The notes under the pieces were generated by a model, which ran no database searches, had not been told where the DNA came from, and worked only from the letters and a program-made list of their open reading frames with translations. 64,000 nt of DNA. It comes from Herminiimonas arsenitoxidans. Lineage in GTDB: Bacteria; Pseudomonadota; Gammaproteobacteria; Burkholderiales; Burkholderiaceae_D. Within the stretch, counting starts at the first letter, position 1, and each line of letters opens with the position of its first letter. The position numbers and the translations under genes are program-made. Of the stretch, positions 7,131 to 15,251 are shown piece after piece. The stretch spans positions 806,001-870,000 of the forward strand of contig NZ_LT671418.1 in NCBI RefSeq assembly GCF_900130075.1, in the 5' to 3' direction.

Positions 7131-7571
7131 TTAATCTTTTTCCGCTTCTGCCATCGAAGCCAGTTGCACCAATCGCGCCAGCTCTATCGATGCAGCCGTG
7201 TTAATACGCGCCTCCAAAGCTGAATAGGTAGAAAGTATGTCGTCCCCGAGTTCAGTAAGACGAGCCCCTCCCCCTCCTTTTCCGCCTTTGACTGTTGCAA
7301 CGACTGGTTTGCCAAATCCCTGATTCAAGGATTCAATAACGAGCCATGCATTTTTATATTGCATACCAAGGGCACGCGCCGCTGCGGATATCGAATTCAA
7401 CTCAGAGATTTTTCTAAGGAGCTCAATTTTTCCTGGGCCGATAGAAATTGAATTACCTATAAAAATACCGGGGCGAATAATCGCAACTTCGTCCCTACGC
7501 TTACGACCAGGCTTTGCATCCGATACATCAGCGATGTCTGATTTGTTTGCCTGCTTTAGCTTGGATTGCAT
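7131..7571 (-). CDS. ModE-family winged-helix regulator without a molybdate-binding domain
   Basis: 146 residues. After a basic, disordered N-terminus of about 40 residues comes the ModE/LysR-type winged helix. Its features are GPGKIELLRKISELNSISAAARALGM, then YKNAWLVIESLNQGF and the glycine-rich wing KGGKGGGGARLTELG, the ModE hallmark. The C-terminal Mop/TOBE domains that bind molybdate in E. coli ModE are missing, so it is a DNA-binding-only form and must sense its signal differently or act constitutively. It is in the same orientation as the TiaS-like/membrane/TonB genes, and two ModE-box-like palindromes (6788-6814 and 5295-5316) precede those units, which are its probable targets. Confidence 0.85.
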   Translation of the reverse strand: MQSKLKQANKSDIADVSDAKPGRKRRDEVAIIRPGIFIGNSISIGPGKIELLRKISELNSISAAARALGMQYKNAWLVIESLNQGFGKPVVATVKGGKGGGGARLTELGDDILSTYSALEARINTAASIELARLVQLASMAEAEKD

Positions 7572-8004
7572 TTTTTAATATGAGGTTTTCAGAGCGTCCA
7601 TTGTATTTGCACTTGATTAGGAATGGAAATGACTATCGGCCTATGGAAACAACTTTTAACCTAGCGCTGACATCCACTTTCGACTCAAAGCGGATATTCG
7701 AAATAATTTAAGTGACCTCTTCAGATTGCAAATTTATCATCACATCTTTAATATATCCGCACTCCATAATCATGGCCCTGCTGTTGGCCGGTTGCAGATA
7801 TTCCAGAGCTGTCACACACAGAAGTTACCGAAAGTCTGGTTAAGTCAAATCTGCGCTCAGCCCAAGCTTCTTCAGCACGAAAGCGCCGCGGCCAGCCACT
7901 GATGGCGAGTCATCTTCGGCGAAGCGGCGAACTAAAACGAGGACTGGAATTCCGGGCATATTCATTTCCCTGGGTAAAAATTTAAAGGTTCCCGCGAGGC
8001 TGCG
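7572..8004. other. Intergenic stretch, mostly empty
   Basis: No supported gene. A 39-codon reverse-strand frame at 7840-7959 (ending AFVLKKLGLSADLT) lacks a good ribosome site. It shares a short SxAGRG-coding patch with the open frame at 6911-7099, so both may be copies of a repeated intergenic sequence. A promoter for the GGDEF gene should lie near the right end. Confidence 0.35.
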
Positions 8005-9270
8005 GTGGAAGTGTTCGCTCCCGATGACATGCTTCCCGACTATTTATGCAAGCTGTCCAGGGGGCTGCGTTTCAGACGCTTATTTTTGAGAGTACAGCTA
8101 GTGCAAAAAATCGACGTCTTTTCCCTGTTTGTCGCCATGACACTCAACTTATCCATCATGGCAGTGGCGCTGCCTTATTTCATGGGCCGGGTGAATCGTG
8201 CCGCGCGGTACGCGCAAACCGGGGTCGTGCTGCAAACAGCTGGCTGGATTTGCCTGTTTTCGTCGAGCACCTTCGAACGAGGTGGATGGGCCGACCATCT
8301 GCTATCGACTCTCGCGATGGGCTGTGTTTCGAGTGGCATGGTGTTCAACGCCATGGCTTTTCAAATATGGTGCGGCCGCAAGGTAAGCGTGCGCGCACCG
8401 ATCGCCATTGCCGTATTAATGACTGTCGGCTACAGCATCGGTTTTTCCGATTATCCGTTCCGGGTGGGGTGGGCCAACGCCCTACTGGCCTTGCAGATCG
8501 CCACGGTAGTGGTTGAGCTATGTCGGCCGCCGCAGGTGGCAGTCGGACGCTGGCGCTGGCTCTTGGCCATTTGTCTCACCATACAAATGATAGTGTTGGC
8601 CTGCCGGGCCGTGCTTGGTGCGTTTTACACCGCCGAGTTCCCGAATTTCTTTGGACCGTATCTGGTCAACCAAGTGTTTGCATTGTCGTCGAATTCGATG
8701 ATGGTGATGTCGGTGGTGGCCATCCTCCTGGCTCACCGCGACGAAGCGGCCCGCGAACTGGAACGGCTGGCCATGCTGGACGGCCTGACTGGTGCATTGA
8801 ATCGTCGCGCCTGGCTGCTACAGTCCGGCATCGACCTCGCTAGCAGCGTGCGTTACCGGCAGCCCATTGGCCTGTTGATGCTTGATCTCGACTATTTTAA
8901 GCAAATCAACGACACGCACGGCCATGCCGTTGGCGACCACGCACTCCAACTTTTCGTGACCGGATTACGAGCAGTCAGCCGCGCCGGTGACGTGTTCTGC
9001 CGTTATGGCGGTGAGGAATTCTGTGTCCTGCTCAAATGCGCCGACTTTGCCTCGGTGATGGCGTACGATCAACGCATGCGCCAGTGGCTGGCAGAGCACT
9101 CCCCCCAAGAGTTGGGATTCAAGCTTTCTTATAGCGCCGGCATTGCCATGCGCGTGCACGAGGGCGACACCATCGACACCATGCTACAACGAGCCGACGT
9201 AGCCCTGTACGAAGCTAAGTCGCAAGGACGTGGCTGCACGCTTGCCAGCTCGATGCGGCTCAGCGCCTAA
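8005..9270 (+). CDS. Membrane-bound diguanylate cyclase (GGDEF)
   Basis: 421 residues from a GTG start preceded by GAGG; the exact start is uncertain and an ATG at 8029 is possible. The N-terminal half has several hydrophobic helices (from FSLFVAMTLNLSIMAVALPYF to SMMVMSVVAILLAHR). The GGDEF domain (about 250-415) has DGLTGALNRRA, the metal-binding LDLDYFKQINDTHGH and an intact GGEEF at 335-339. RAGD five residues upstream is a full allosteric I-site. It should make cyclic di-GMP from two GTP with product inhibition. It stands alone between unrelated genes. The signal sensed by the membrane domain is unknown. Confidence 0.9.
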   Translation: MEVFAPDDMLPDYLCKLSRGLRFRRLFLRVQLVQKIDVFSLFVAMTLNLSIMAVALPYFMGRVNRAARYAQTGVVLQTAGWICLFSSSTFERGGWADHLLSTLAMGCVSSGMVFNAMAFQIWCGRKVSVRAPIAIAVLMTVGYSIGFSDYPFRVGWANALLALQIATVVVELCRPPQVAVGRWRWLLAICLTIQMIVLACRAVLGAFYTAEFPNFFGPYLVNQVFALSSNSMMVMSVVAILLAHRDEAARELERLAMLDGLTGALNRRAWLLQSGIDLASSVRYRQPIGLLMLDLDYFKQINDTHGHAVGDHALQLFVTGLRAVSRAGDVFCRYGGEEFCVLLKCADFASVMAYDQRMRQWLAEHSPQELGFKLSYSAGIAMRVHEGDTIDTMLQRADVALYEAKSQGRGCTLASSMRLSA

Positions 9271-9333
9271 GTCGTCCACCTGTGCTATCCCTAACAGCAT
9301 AGCGAGACAGGTGATATATACCCAAAGGCGCGG

Positions 9334-9924
9334 TCAGCCCTTGCTCTTCTCTATCTTCATTTTGCGCAGCAGCTTGGCCAAACCTGCGCCATGCACCAGA
9401 CGCATCTTGTTCTCTACCGCAAACTGCATCGCATTCTGGGTGAAATCGCCAGCAGTGATATAGAAGCAATCGTGCGCGGCCTTGGCTTCTTTCGCTTTGC
9501 ACAAATCACGCAAAGGCTCGACGCCGGTACTTGCTGCCTTCCAGCGTTTGCAACTCACAAGCGCAGTACGTCCCTCGCTCGTGATGGAGAAATCAGCTTC
9601 TGGCAAATCGATGCGCTTGACGACAAAGCCATCTTTTTCCAAAGCCTTTTCGATCTCCACCGAAAAATCGCGCCATGACATCGCACGTACAGCAGTCAAT
9701 ATTTCTGCCACACGTGCATTACTCGGCTTACCCCACTGGCGCCACAAAGCCATCATGCTCACGATCAGGAAAGGCATACCGGCAAACACGCCATAACCCA
9801 CGTACTTGGGCGGCATAATGGCCACTGCAATCAAGGCAATTGCAAGCGCTATCGCAGCACTAACCCACCACGGCGAGCGCAGCAGCAAGGCAAAGATCGA
9901 ATTTTGAGCCATTTTGAATTTCAC
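9334..9924 (-). CDS. Membrane-anchored Mrr-type restriction endonuclease-fold protein
   Basis: 196 residues. Two hydrophobic segments (about 15-35 and 42-62) are followed by a soluble domain with the Mrr-catalytic layout: WRDFSVEIEKALEKDGFVV, then ADFSI (metal-binding Asp), then ALVSCKRWKA (the SxK form of the D-QxK nuclease motif) and FYITAGDFTQNAM. The GTG start at 9924 has a GAGGTGA ribosome site at good spacing, better than the in-frame ATG at 9912. No methyltransferase or specificity gene is near, so classical restriction is unlikely; membrane-tethered Mrr-fold proteins may act in DNA repair or defence. Confidence 0.75.
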   Translation of the reverse strand: MKFKMAQNSIFALLLRSPWWVSAAIALAIALIAVAIMPPKYVGYGVFAGMPFLIVSMMALWRQWGKPSNARVAEILTAVRAMSWRDFSVEIEKALEKDGFVVKRIDLPEADFSITSEGRTALVSCKRWKAASTGVEPLRDLCKAKEAKAAHDCFYITAGDFTQNAMQFAVENKMRLVHGAGLAKLLRKMKIEKSKG

Positions 9925-10118
9925 ACGTCACCTCATAGTTTTCTTTGGCACGCATAATAACGCAGTTCGATTGTGCGACCGAGATTCGCTCCTTCGTTAC
10001 ACAAGACAATCTTGTTGATACATCATCTTCGAATCTCTCTGGCCAACTAACAGGAGCATGAACAGAAACCGGTTCCGATGTAAGCTTGAGCCTTGCTTAA
10101 GCTGATCGGTACCCTTGC

Positions 10119-10685
10119 ATGAAAAATGACATTGCTCCCCTCACCTACAAAGACCGTATTCACCAGGAACTGGACAAACTCGGCATCTCGTTGGAATTGA
10201 TTGCGCAGAAGCAATTGCCTTTTTATGCAGAAGCGGAGGAGCTGACCATCGCCGAGACAGATGCCGATGGCCGCGAATACCAGATGACGCCAGCCACCGC
10301 GCAGGCGTGGGCCGCGATGAAGCAAGCTGCTGCGCAAGATGGTGTCGTACTGGAAGTGGTTTCTGCTTTTCGCTCCATTGAACGTCAGATAGCGATCATT
10401 CAATACAAGCTGGATCGCTACATGCCAATGGAAAAAATCCTGACGCTGAGCGCGCCACCCGGCTATAGCGAACATCACACCGGCCGCGCCATTGATATCA
10501 ATACACCGGGCTGTATGGCGACCGAAGAAGAGTTTCAGGATACTGAAGCATTCCGCTGGTTAAGCACCCATGCGAATCGCTTCGGCTTTACCTTGTCTTA
10601 CCCACGCGATAACACGTTGGGTTTCATTTACGAACCTTGGCATTGGTGTTTTCAGCCGTCTGAAACAAATACACAAACTGAATAA
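10119..10685 (+). CDS. VanY/DdcY-family D-Ala-D-Ala carboxypeptidase-like protein
   Basis: 188 residues. The M15 metallopeptidase motifs are complete: SEHHTGRAIDI supplies the first zinc His and Asp, and EPWHW near residue 176 supplies the catalytic Glu and last His. VVSAFRSIERQ is the usual VanY strand. These enzymes trim the terminal D-alanine from peptidoglycan stem peptides. No signal peptide is visible, so it is cytoplasmic or exported in an unrecognised way. No vancomycin-type regulator is nearby; a cell-wall recycling role is more likely than resistance. Confidence 0.85.
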   Translation: MKNDIAPLTYKDRIHQELDKLGISLELIAQKQLPFYAEAEELTIAETDADGREYQMTPATAQAWAAMKQAAAQDGVVLEVVSAFRSIERQIAIIQYKLDRYMPMEKILTLSAPPGYSEHHTGRAIDINTPGCMATEEEFQDTEAFRWLSTHANRFGFTLSYPRDNTLGFIYEPWHWCFQPSETNTQTE

Positions 10686-10710
10686 ATCAATTCCGCTCGC
10701 ATCCATATCT

Positions 10711-11592
10711 CTACATCTTCTGCTGCAAAAACTCCAGGAAGCAACTGATGCGTCGTGAGAGCTGCGTATTGCGGTAGTAGACCGCGTGGATGGGACGACG
10801 ATAACCGGTATAGGCGTTTTCCAGCACGCGCACCAAACGACCGGCAGCAATATCTTCTTTCGTCATGAAGTCAGACAGGCAAACGATGCCTTGTCCGGCC
10901 ACAGCCAACGCACGCAAGGTCTCACCGCTGGACGCAAACATCACAGGACTGACAGTAAAAGTTTCACCGCCCTCATGTCGTAACGGCCAGGTATTACCCA
11001 GTTCGTATTGCAGGAAGCCCAAGGTTTGATGCGCAGCCAGATCTTCCGGTTTCTGTGGCACACCGTGTTGCTTAAGATAAGCAGGACTGGCCAGAATCGC
11101 CATCGCACTTGGGCGCAATGGGCGGGCATGCAACGTGGAGTCAGCTAACTCACCGACACGGATAGCAATATCGGTACGATGCTCCAATAGATCGGCGATC
11201 TGATCATTGCTCGTCAGCTCCAGCGTGATCTCCGGATACAAGGTGCGGAACTCGCCTACATGCGGCACTATCGCATGCAGAATAAATGGCGATGCCGCAT
11301 CGATACGCAAACGCCCGCTCGGCCTTTGGCGACGCACGCGTATGGATTCCTCCGCCTCATCCATCGCGGCCAGGATGGTCCTCGCCTGTTTCAGCAATAG
11401 CTGACCTTCATCAGTCAGCTCCATTCGGCGCGTGGTGCGCGTCAGCAAGGTGGTCGCCAGTTTTTCTTCCAAACGTGACAAAGCACGGCTCACTGCCGAC
11501 GTGGTTTGCCCCAGATGCTGAGCCGCAGCGCCCAAAGTGCCGCTGTCGATGACAGCGACAAAGGTCTTCAAATCGTCTGAATTAATGTCCAT
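10711..11592 (-). CDS. LysR-family transcriptional regulator
   Basis: 293 residues. The N-terminal winged helix has DLKTFVAVIDSGTLGAAAQHLGQTTSAVSRALSRLEEKLATTLLTRTTRRMELTDEG, here read in parts. The effector domain follows from about residue 90. It is divergent from the NAD-dependent epimerase-like gene at 11755, and an inverted repeat with a T-N11-A core lies between (11673-11692), so that gene and itself are the likely targets. The inducer is unknown. Confidence 0.9.
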   Translation of the reverse strand: MDINSDDLKTFVAVIDSGTLGAAAQHLGQTTSAVSRALSRLEEKLATTLLTRTTRRMELTDEGQLLLKQARTILAAMDEAEESIRVRRQRPSGRLRIDAASPFILHAIVPHVGEFRTLYPEITLELTSNDQIADLLEHRTDIAIRVGELADSTLHARPLRPSAMAILASPAYLKQHGVPQKPEDLAAHQTLGFLQYELGNTWPLRHEGGETFTVSPVMFASSGETLRALAVAGQGIVCLSDFMTKEDIAAGRLVRVLENAYTGYRRPIHAVYYRNTQLSRRISCFLEFLQQKM

Positions 11593-11672
11593 TGTTGAAT
11601 TTAAAGCAAATATTATTTGATAGTACAGCTATTTTTCTCAACAATAAATGCCTGCATAGTGTGGTCATCTGC

Positions 11673-11692
11673 TTTCAAGCACATGTTTGAAA
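11673..11692. promoter_or_regulatory. Candidate LysR operator
   Basis: TTTCAA, eight bases, TTGAAA forms a 20-base inverted repeat between the LysR gene and the divergent epimerase gene, matching the T-N11-A pattern of LysR boxes. Motif match only. Confidence 0.5.
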
Positions 11693-11754
11693 CCGTATCG
11701 GAACATCATCAACTTGCGGTGAATGCAGCAGTCAACCAATAAAAAGGACACATC

Positions 11755-12654
11755 ATGAAGATATTCGTTACAGGCGCAGCAGGCTATATCGGCGGTTCAG
11801 TCGCAGCACGTTTGCTGAAGGAAGGTCATACAGTGCGCGGTCTGGTACGCAAGCAGGACCAAGCAGATCGCATCAAACAACTCGGCATAGAACCAGTCAT
11901 CGGCACCTTGGAAGATGCTGAACTCCTGGCGCGTGAAGCCAAGCAAGCCGATGCAGTCATCAATGCCGCCAGCTCCGATCATCGCGCCTCGGTGGAAGCG
12001 ATGCTGGATGCGCTGGCCGGCTCCGGCAAAGCGTTTATTCATACCAGTGGCTCCAGCGTGGTCGGCGACGATGCACGCGGCGAATGGAAGTCAGACAAGG
12101 TCTATGCGGAAGACACACCAGTTACCGTCGTACCAGAAAAAGCAGCCCGTGCCTCGCTAGACAAACTGATCCGTGATGCAGCACAACGCGGCGTACGTTC
12201 CGTCATTCTGTGCAATACGATGATCTACGGCACCGGCCTCGGCGCCAGTGCGAACAGCGTGCAGATCCCGCCACTGGTCGCACAAGCGCAGAAGAGCGGC
12301 ATCGCACGTTACGTCGGACAAGGCGTCAACGTCTGGTCCAACGTCCATATCAAGGATGTGGTCGAGCTGTATCTGCTCGCATTGAAAAACGCACCAGCCG
12401 GTTCATTCTATTTTGTAGAAAACGGCGAAGCATCGTATGCCGACATCGTCACTGCCATCGCCAAACGTTTGAATCTGGGCGCGCCGCAATCATGGCCAGT
12501 GGACGAAGCCATCAAAGAATGGGGTTTCGGTCATGCTGTGTATTCCTTCGGCTCCAACAGCCGCGTCACCGCTGATTTGGCGCGCAAGGAATTGGGTTGG
12601 AAGCCGACGCATACTTCGGTCTTCGACTGGATCACAAACGATATGAAGGTTTAA
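11755..12654 (+). CDS. NAD-dependent epimerase/dehydratase-family protein (extended/atypical SDR)
   Basis: 299 residues. The N-terminus has the GAAGYIG dinucleotide-binding loop (about 7-13) of extended short-chain dehydrogenases, and the family layout continues with INAAS, HTSGSSVVGD and VILCNTMIYGTG. The usual YxxxK pair is not evident near the SGSS strand, so it may be an atypical SDR (NmrA-like or a sugar/aldehyde reductase). It is divergent from a LysR regulator that probably controls it. The start at 11755 follows an AAAGGA ribosome site. The substrate is unknown. Confidence 0.82.
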   Translation: MKIFVTGAAGYIGGSVAARLLKEGHTVRGLVRKQDQADRIKQLGIEPVIGTLEDAELLAREAKQADAVINAASSDHRASVEAMLDALAGSGKAFIHTSGSSVVGDDARGEWKSDKVYAEDTPVTVVPEKAARASLDKLIRDAAQRGVRSVILCNTMIYGTGLGASANSVQIPPLVAQAQKSGIARYVGQGVNVWSNVHIKDVVELYLLALKNAPAGSFYFVENGEASYADIVTAIAKRLNLGAPQSWPVDEAIKEWGFGHAVYSFGSNSRVTADLARKELGWKPTHTSVFDWITNDMKV

Positions 12655-12671
12655 GCAAAGCAGCTTGCAGG

Positions 12672-13577
12672 CTAATCCTTCAATTGCTCCAAGCGCTGAC
12701 GTAAAAAATCACGCAAGCTGACCACGGCAGGCGACAGCATCAGACGATGCGCGCATACCAGGTTCAGCGGAGCAAGCTCGCCCTGATAGTCGACCAACGC
12801 GGCTATCAGGCGACCTTTCTTTAAATCCTGGCTAATATCCAGTCGCGATTTATACGCCAATCCATTCCCCGCAATCGCCCAACGCCGCACCAGATCGCCA
12901 TCGTCGCTGACTCTATCGCCGTGCACGGTCACTGCCTCCATCTTCTTGTTGCGATGAAAAGACCAGCGTTCATGTACCGTTTCTCCCAACACAAAACGCA
13001 AACAGTTATGCGCCTGCAGGTCAGCGAGTTTTTTCGGAGCTGCATGCTTCTTGAAATAATTCGGCGACGCACACAAGACACGACGATTGTCCGGTGCCAA
13101 CGGCAAAGCCACCATGCCGGAATCTTCCGGTTCGCCATAACGTATTGCTACATCGATAGTCTGTCGGTACAGATCCGCCAAGCGATCACTGATGCGTATG
13201 CGGAATCGAATGCCGGGATGCAATGTCTGAAATTCATCCAGCCACGGCAACATCACATTGCGCCCCAGATCCGATGGGATAGATAAATTCAAATCACCAC
13301 TAATCGATTGCGTATCACGCGCCACGCTAGCTGCGCCCTCTTCCAATGCCAGCAGCACCTCGCGTGCATGCACCAGATAACGTTCGCCATCTGTCGTCAG
13401 ACGCAGGCTACGTGTCGAGCGCACAAACAGGCGCGCACCCAATGCCGTCTCCAAACGTTTGAGCGCAGCACTCGCAGCAGCAGGTGCCATATCCAATTCA
13501 CGCGCGGCAGCAGACAAGCCGCCGCAATCGGCGGCGCGGACAAACAACATCAAATCCTCGATACGCGGTATTTTCAT
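12672..13577 (-). CDS. LysR-family transcriptional regulator
   Basis: 301 residues. The N-terminal helix-turn-helix has LMLFVRAADCGGLSAAARELDMAPAAASAALKRLE, and the effector-binding domain begins near residue 90 (SGDLNLSIPSDLGRN). It belongs to the group usually placed beside an oxidoreductase it controls. It is divergent from the zinc-type quinone reductase-like gene at 13701, with nested inverted repeats between. The ligand is unknown. Confidence 0.9.
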   Translation of the reverse strand: MKIPRIEDLMLFVRAADCGGLSAAARELDMAPAAASAALKRLETALGARLFVRSTRSLRLTTDGERYLVHAREVLLALEEGAASVARDTQSISGDLNLSIPSDLGRNVMLPWLDEFQTLHPGIRFRIRISDRLADLYRQTIDVAIRYGEPEDSGMVALPLAPDNRRVLCASPNYFKKHAAPKKLADLQAHNCLRFVLGETVHERWSFHRNKKMEAVTVHGDRVSDDGDLVRRWAIAGNGLAYKSRLDISQDLKKGRLIAALVDYQGELAPLNLVCAHRLMLSPAVVSLRDFLRQRLEQLKD

Positions 13578-13584
13578 TTTATTT

Positions 13585-13617
13585 TTGAAAGTGATAGTTG
13601 ATTCAACGTATTTTCAA
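13585..13617. promoter_or_regulatory. Nested inverted repeats between LysR and oxidoreductase genes
   Basis: Outer arms TTGAAA (13585-13590) and TTTCAA (13612-13617) enclose a perfect GTTGA-T-TCAAC palindrome (13597-13607). This is the expected place for the LysR operator; binding is inferred. Confidence 0.45.
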
Positions 13618-13700
13618 TAAAGAGAATATAGCGGAAACTGCACGCATAGTGCTGACAAGTCAGAAGTCGCCAGCCAACCATTTCAAAAAGGAAGATTCAA

Positions 13701-14705
13701 ATGAAAGCCATCGCATACAAAAAGGCATTGCCGATCAGCGACGACAACGCACTGCTCGACGTTACGTTGCCAGATCCAATCGCAACGGGACGCGACCTGC
13801 TGATTGAAGTCAAAGCGATTTCAGTTAATCCCGTCGACGTCAAAGTACGCAGCAGCGCCAACCCACCGGACGGTGAATACAAAGTCATTGGCTGGGATGC
13901 CGCCGGTGTCGTGCGTGCAGTCGGCGATGGCGTCACCTTGTTCAAACCGGGTGATCGCGTTTTTTATGCAGGTTCGCTGACGCGTCCCGGCACCAATAGT
14001 GAATTGCATCTGGTCGATGAACGCATCGTCGGCCGCATGCCGGGATCGCACACTTTTGCAAAAGCTGCGGCATTGCCATTGACGTCCATCACTGCATGGG
14101 AATTGCTGTTCGACCGTCTTGGCATCACACCGCAATCAACGGGTGCGCTGCTCGTCATCGGTGCTGCTGGCGGCGTTGGTTCTATCCTCGTCCAACTGGC
14201 GCGCAAGTTAACCGGCCTCACCGTTATTGGGACCGCATCACGTCCGGAAACTGAACAATGGGTACGCAACCTGGGCGCGCATCACGTTATCGACCACTCC
14301 CAACCTTTATCGAAAGAGCTGAAAAAAATCGGCATCGATAACGTGCAATATGTCGCCAGCTTGAACCAGACCGATCAGCATTTTGCCGAGATCGTTGAGT
14401 CGATTGCGCCTCAAGGAAAATTTGCATTGATCGATGATCCGGCATCACTCGACGTCGTGAAGTTGAAGCGCAAGAGCATATCCTTGCATTGGGAATTCAT
14501 GTTCACCCGCTCCATGTTCGCGACACCCGACATGCGAAAGCAGCACGACTTGCTGAATGAAATCGCCCGCCTGATAGACGCCGGTACAATCAAGACCACG
14601 ATCGCGGAAAACTTCGGCACCATCAACGCTGCAAACTTGCGTCGTGCACATACGCTTTTGGAAAGCAATACCTCTAAAGGAAAAATCGTACTCGAAGGAT
14701 TCTGA
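13701..14705 (+). CDS. Zinc-type alcohol dehydrogenase / NADPH:quinone reductase-family protein
   Basis: 334 residues of the medium-chain dehydrogenase superfamily. The N-terminal GroES-like fold carries AISVNPVDVKVR and VIGWDAAGVVRAVGDGV; the Rossmann part has LLVIGAAGGVGSILVQLARKL (about 150-170). The zinc-binding cysteines of true alcohol dehydrogenases are absent, as in the ZADH1/quinone-reductase branch. It probably reduces an enone or quinone with NADPH. An AAAGGAAG ribosome site precedes the ATG. The divergent LysR gene is its probable regulator, and two hairpin terminators follow it. Confidence 0.88.
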   Translation: MKAIAYKKALPISDDNALLDVTLPDPIATGRDLLIEVKAISVNPVDVKVRSSANPPDGEYKVIGWDAAGVVRAVGDGVTLFKPGDRVFYAGSLTRPGTNSELHLVDERIVGRMPGSHTFAKAAALPLTSITAWELLFDRLGITPQSTGALLVIGAAGGVGSILVQLARKLTGLTVIGTASRPETEQWVRNLGAHHVIDHSQPLSKELKKIGIDNVQYVASLNQTDQHFAEIVESIAPQGKFALIDDPASLDVVKLKRKSISLHWEFMFTRSMFATPDMRKQHDLLNEIARLIDAGTIKTTIAENFGTINAANLRRAHTLLESNTSKGKIVLEGF

Positions 14706-14753
14706 AGAAATTTTAAGAAATGAAAAAAGATCCGCATCGATCTTCGTCTTCAT

Positions 14754-14779
14754 AAAAAGATAGAACGATCTGTCTTTTT
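14754..14779 (+). terminator. Hairpin terminator
   Basis: AAAAAGATAGA pairs with TCTGTCTTTTT around ACGA (one T-G pair), ending in a T run, 48 bases after the oxidoreductase stop. Confidence 0.6.
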
Positions 14780-14807
14780 CGAGCGATTTTAAAGTATCAA
14801 AAAAACA

Positions 14808-14837
14808 AGCATCCGCTAGCTACGGATGCTTTTTTTA
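14808..14837 (+). terminator. Rho-independent terminator
   Basis: AGCATCCG (14808-14815) and CGGATGCT (14823-14830) form a perfect 8-bp stem with a 7-base loop, followed by a T run from 14831. It is a second terminator after the oxidoreductase gene. Confidence 0.8.
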
Positions 14838-15251
14838 CGCCATTTACGCACGTATTTTTCGCTAAATAATTCATCAATAAAATCTAAATTTTCTTTCGAA
14901 AATTTCTTCTTTTTTTACTCTGAAAAATTCTATTTCTACTTATCGAACTGCCTATTGATATAGCAGTCTGTACACAAGAGAAATATTCGCATCATCCTCC
15001 TTTTCTTCAATAAAAAAGCTGCCAAAAACCGCCATGCATGGCTGTCTGAAGTAGACAAGGTTTTGTCGTAAAGAAAAAAGTTGCGCGACCTATTATCAAT
15101 CCAATCCAAATGAAACCAGACAAGCGCTGGCGCAAATGGATTAACCCGACTGACAGATATCGGAATCACTTTTTTGATGATCTCTGTCAGCCGGGACCAT
15201 ACGAACGAGACATCAAGGTACTGACACCCACCATATTCAGGAGAATCAAAA
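14838..15251. other. AT-rich intergenic stretch
   Basis: No supported gene. The only sizeable frame (reverse, 14936-15169) has no family features or ribosome site. The right end must hold the promoter of the Gly-rich protein gene, whose ATG is preceded by AGGAGAA. Confidence 0.5.

Noticed and set aside
14936..15169. A 77-codon reverse-strand frame in the AT-rich gap
   Set aside because: No ribosome site, no domain and unconvincing composition.
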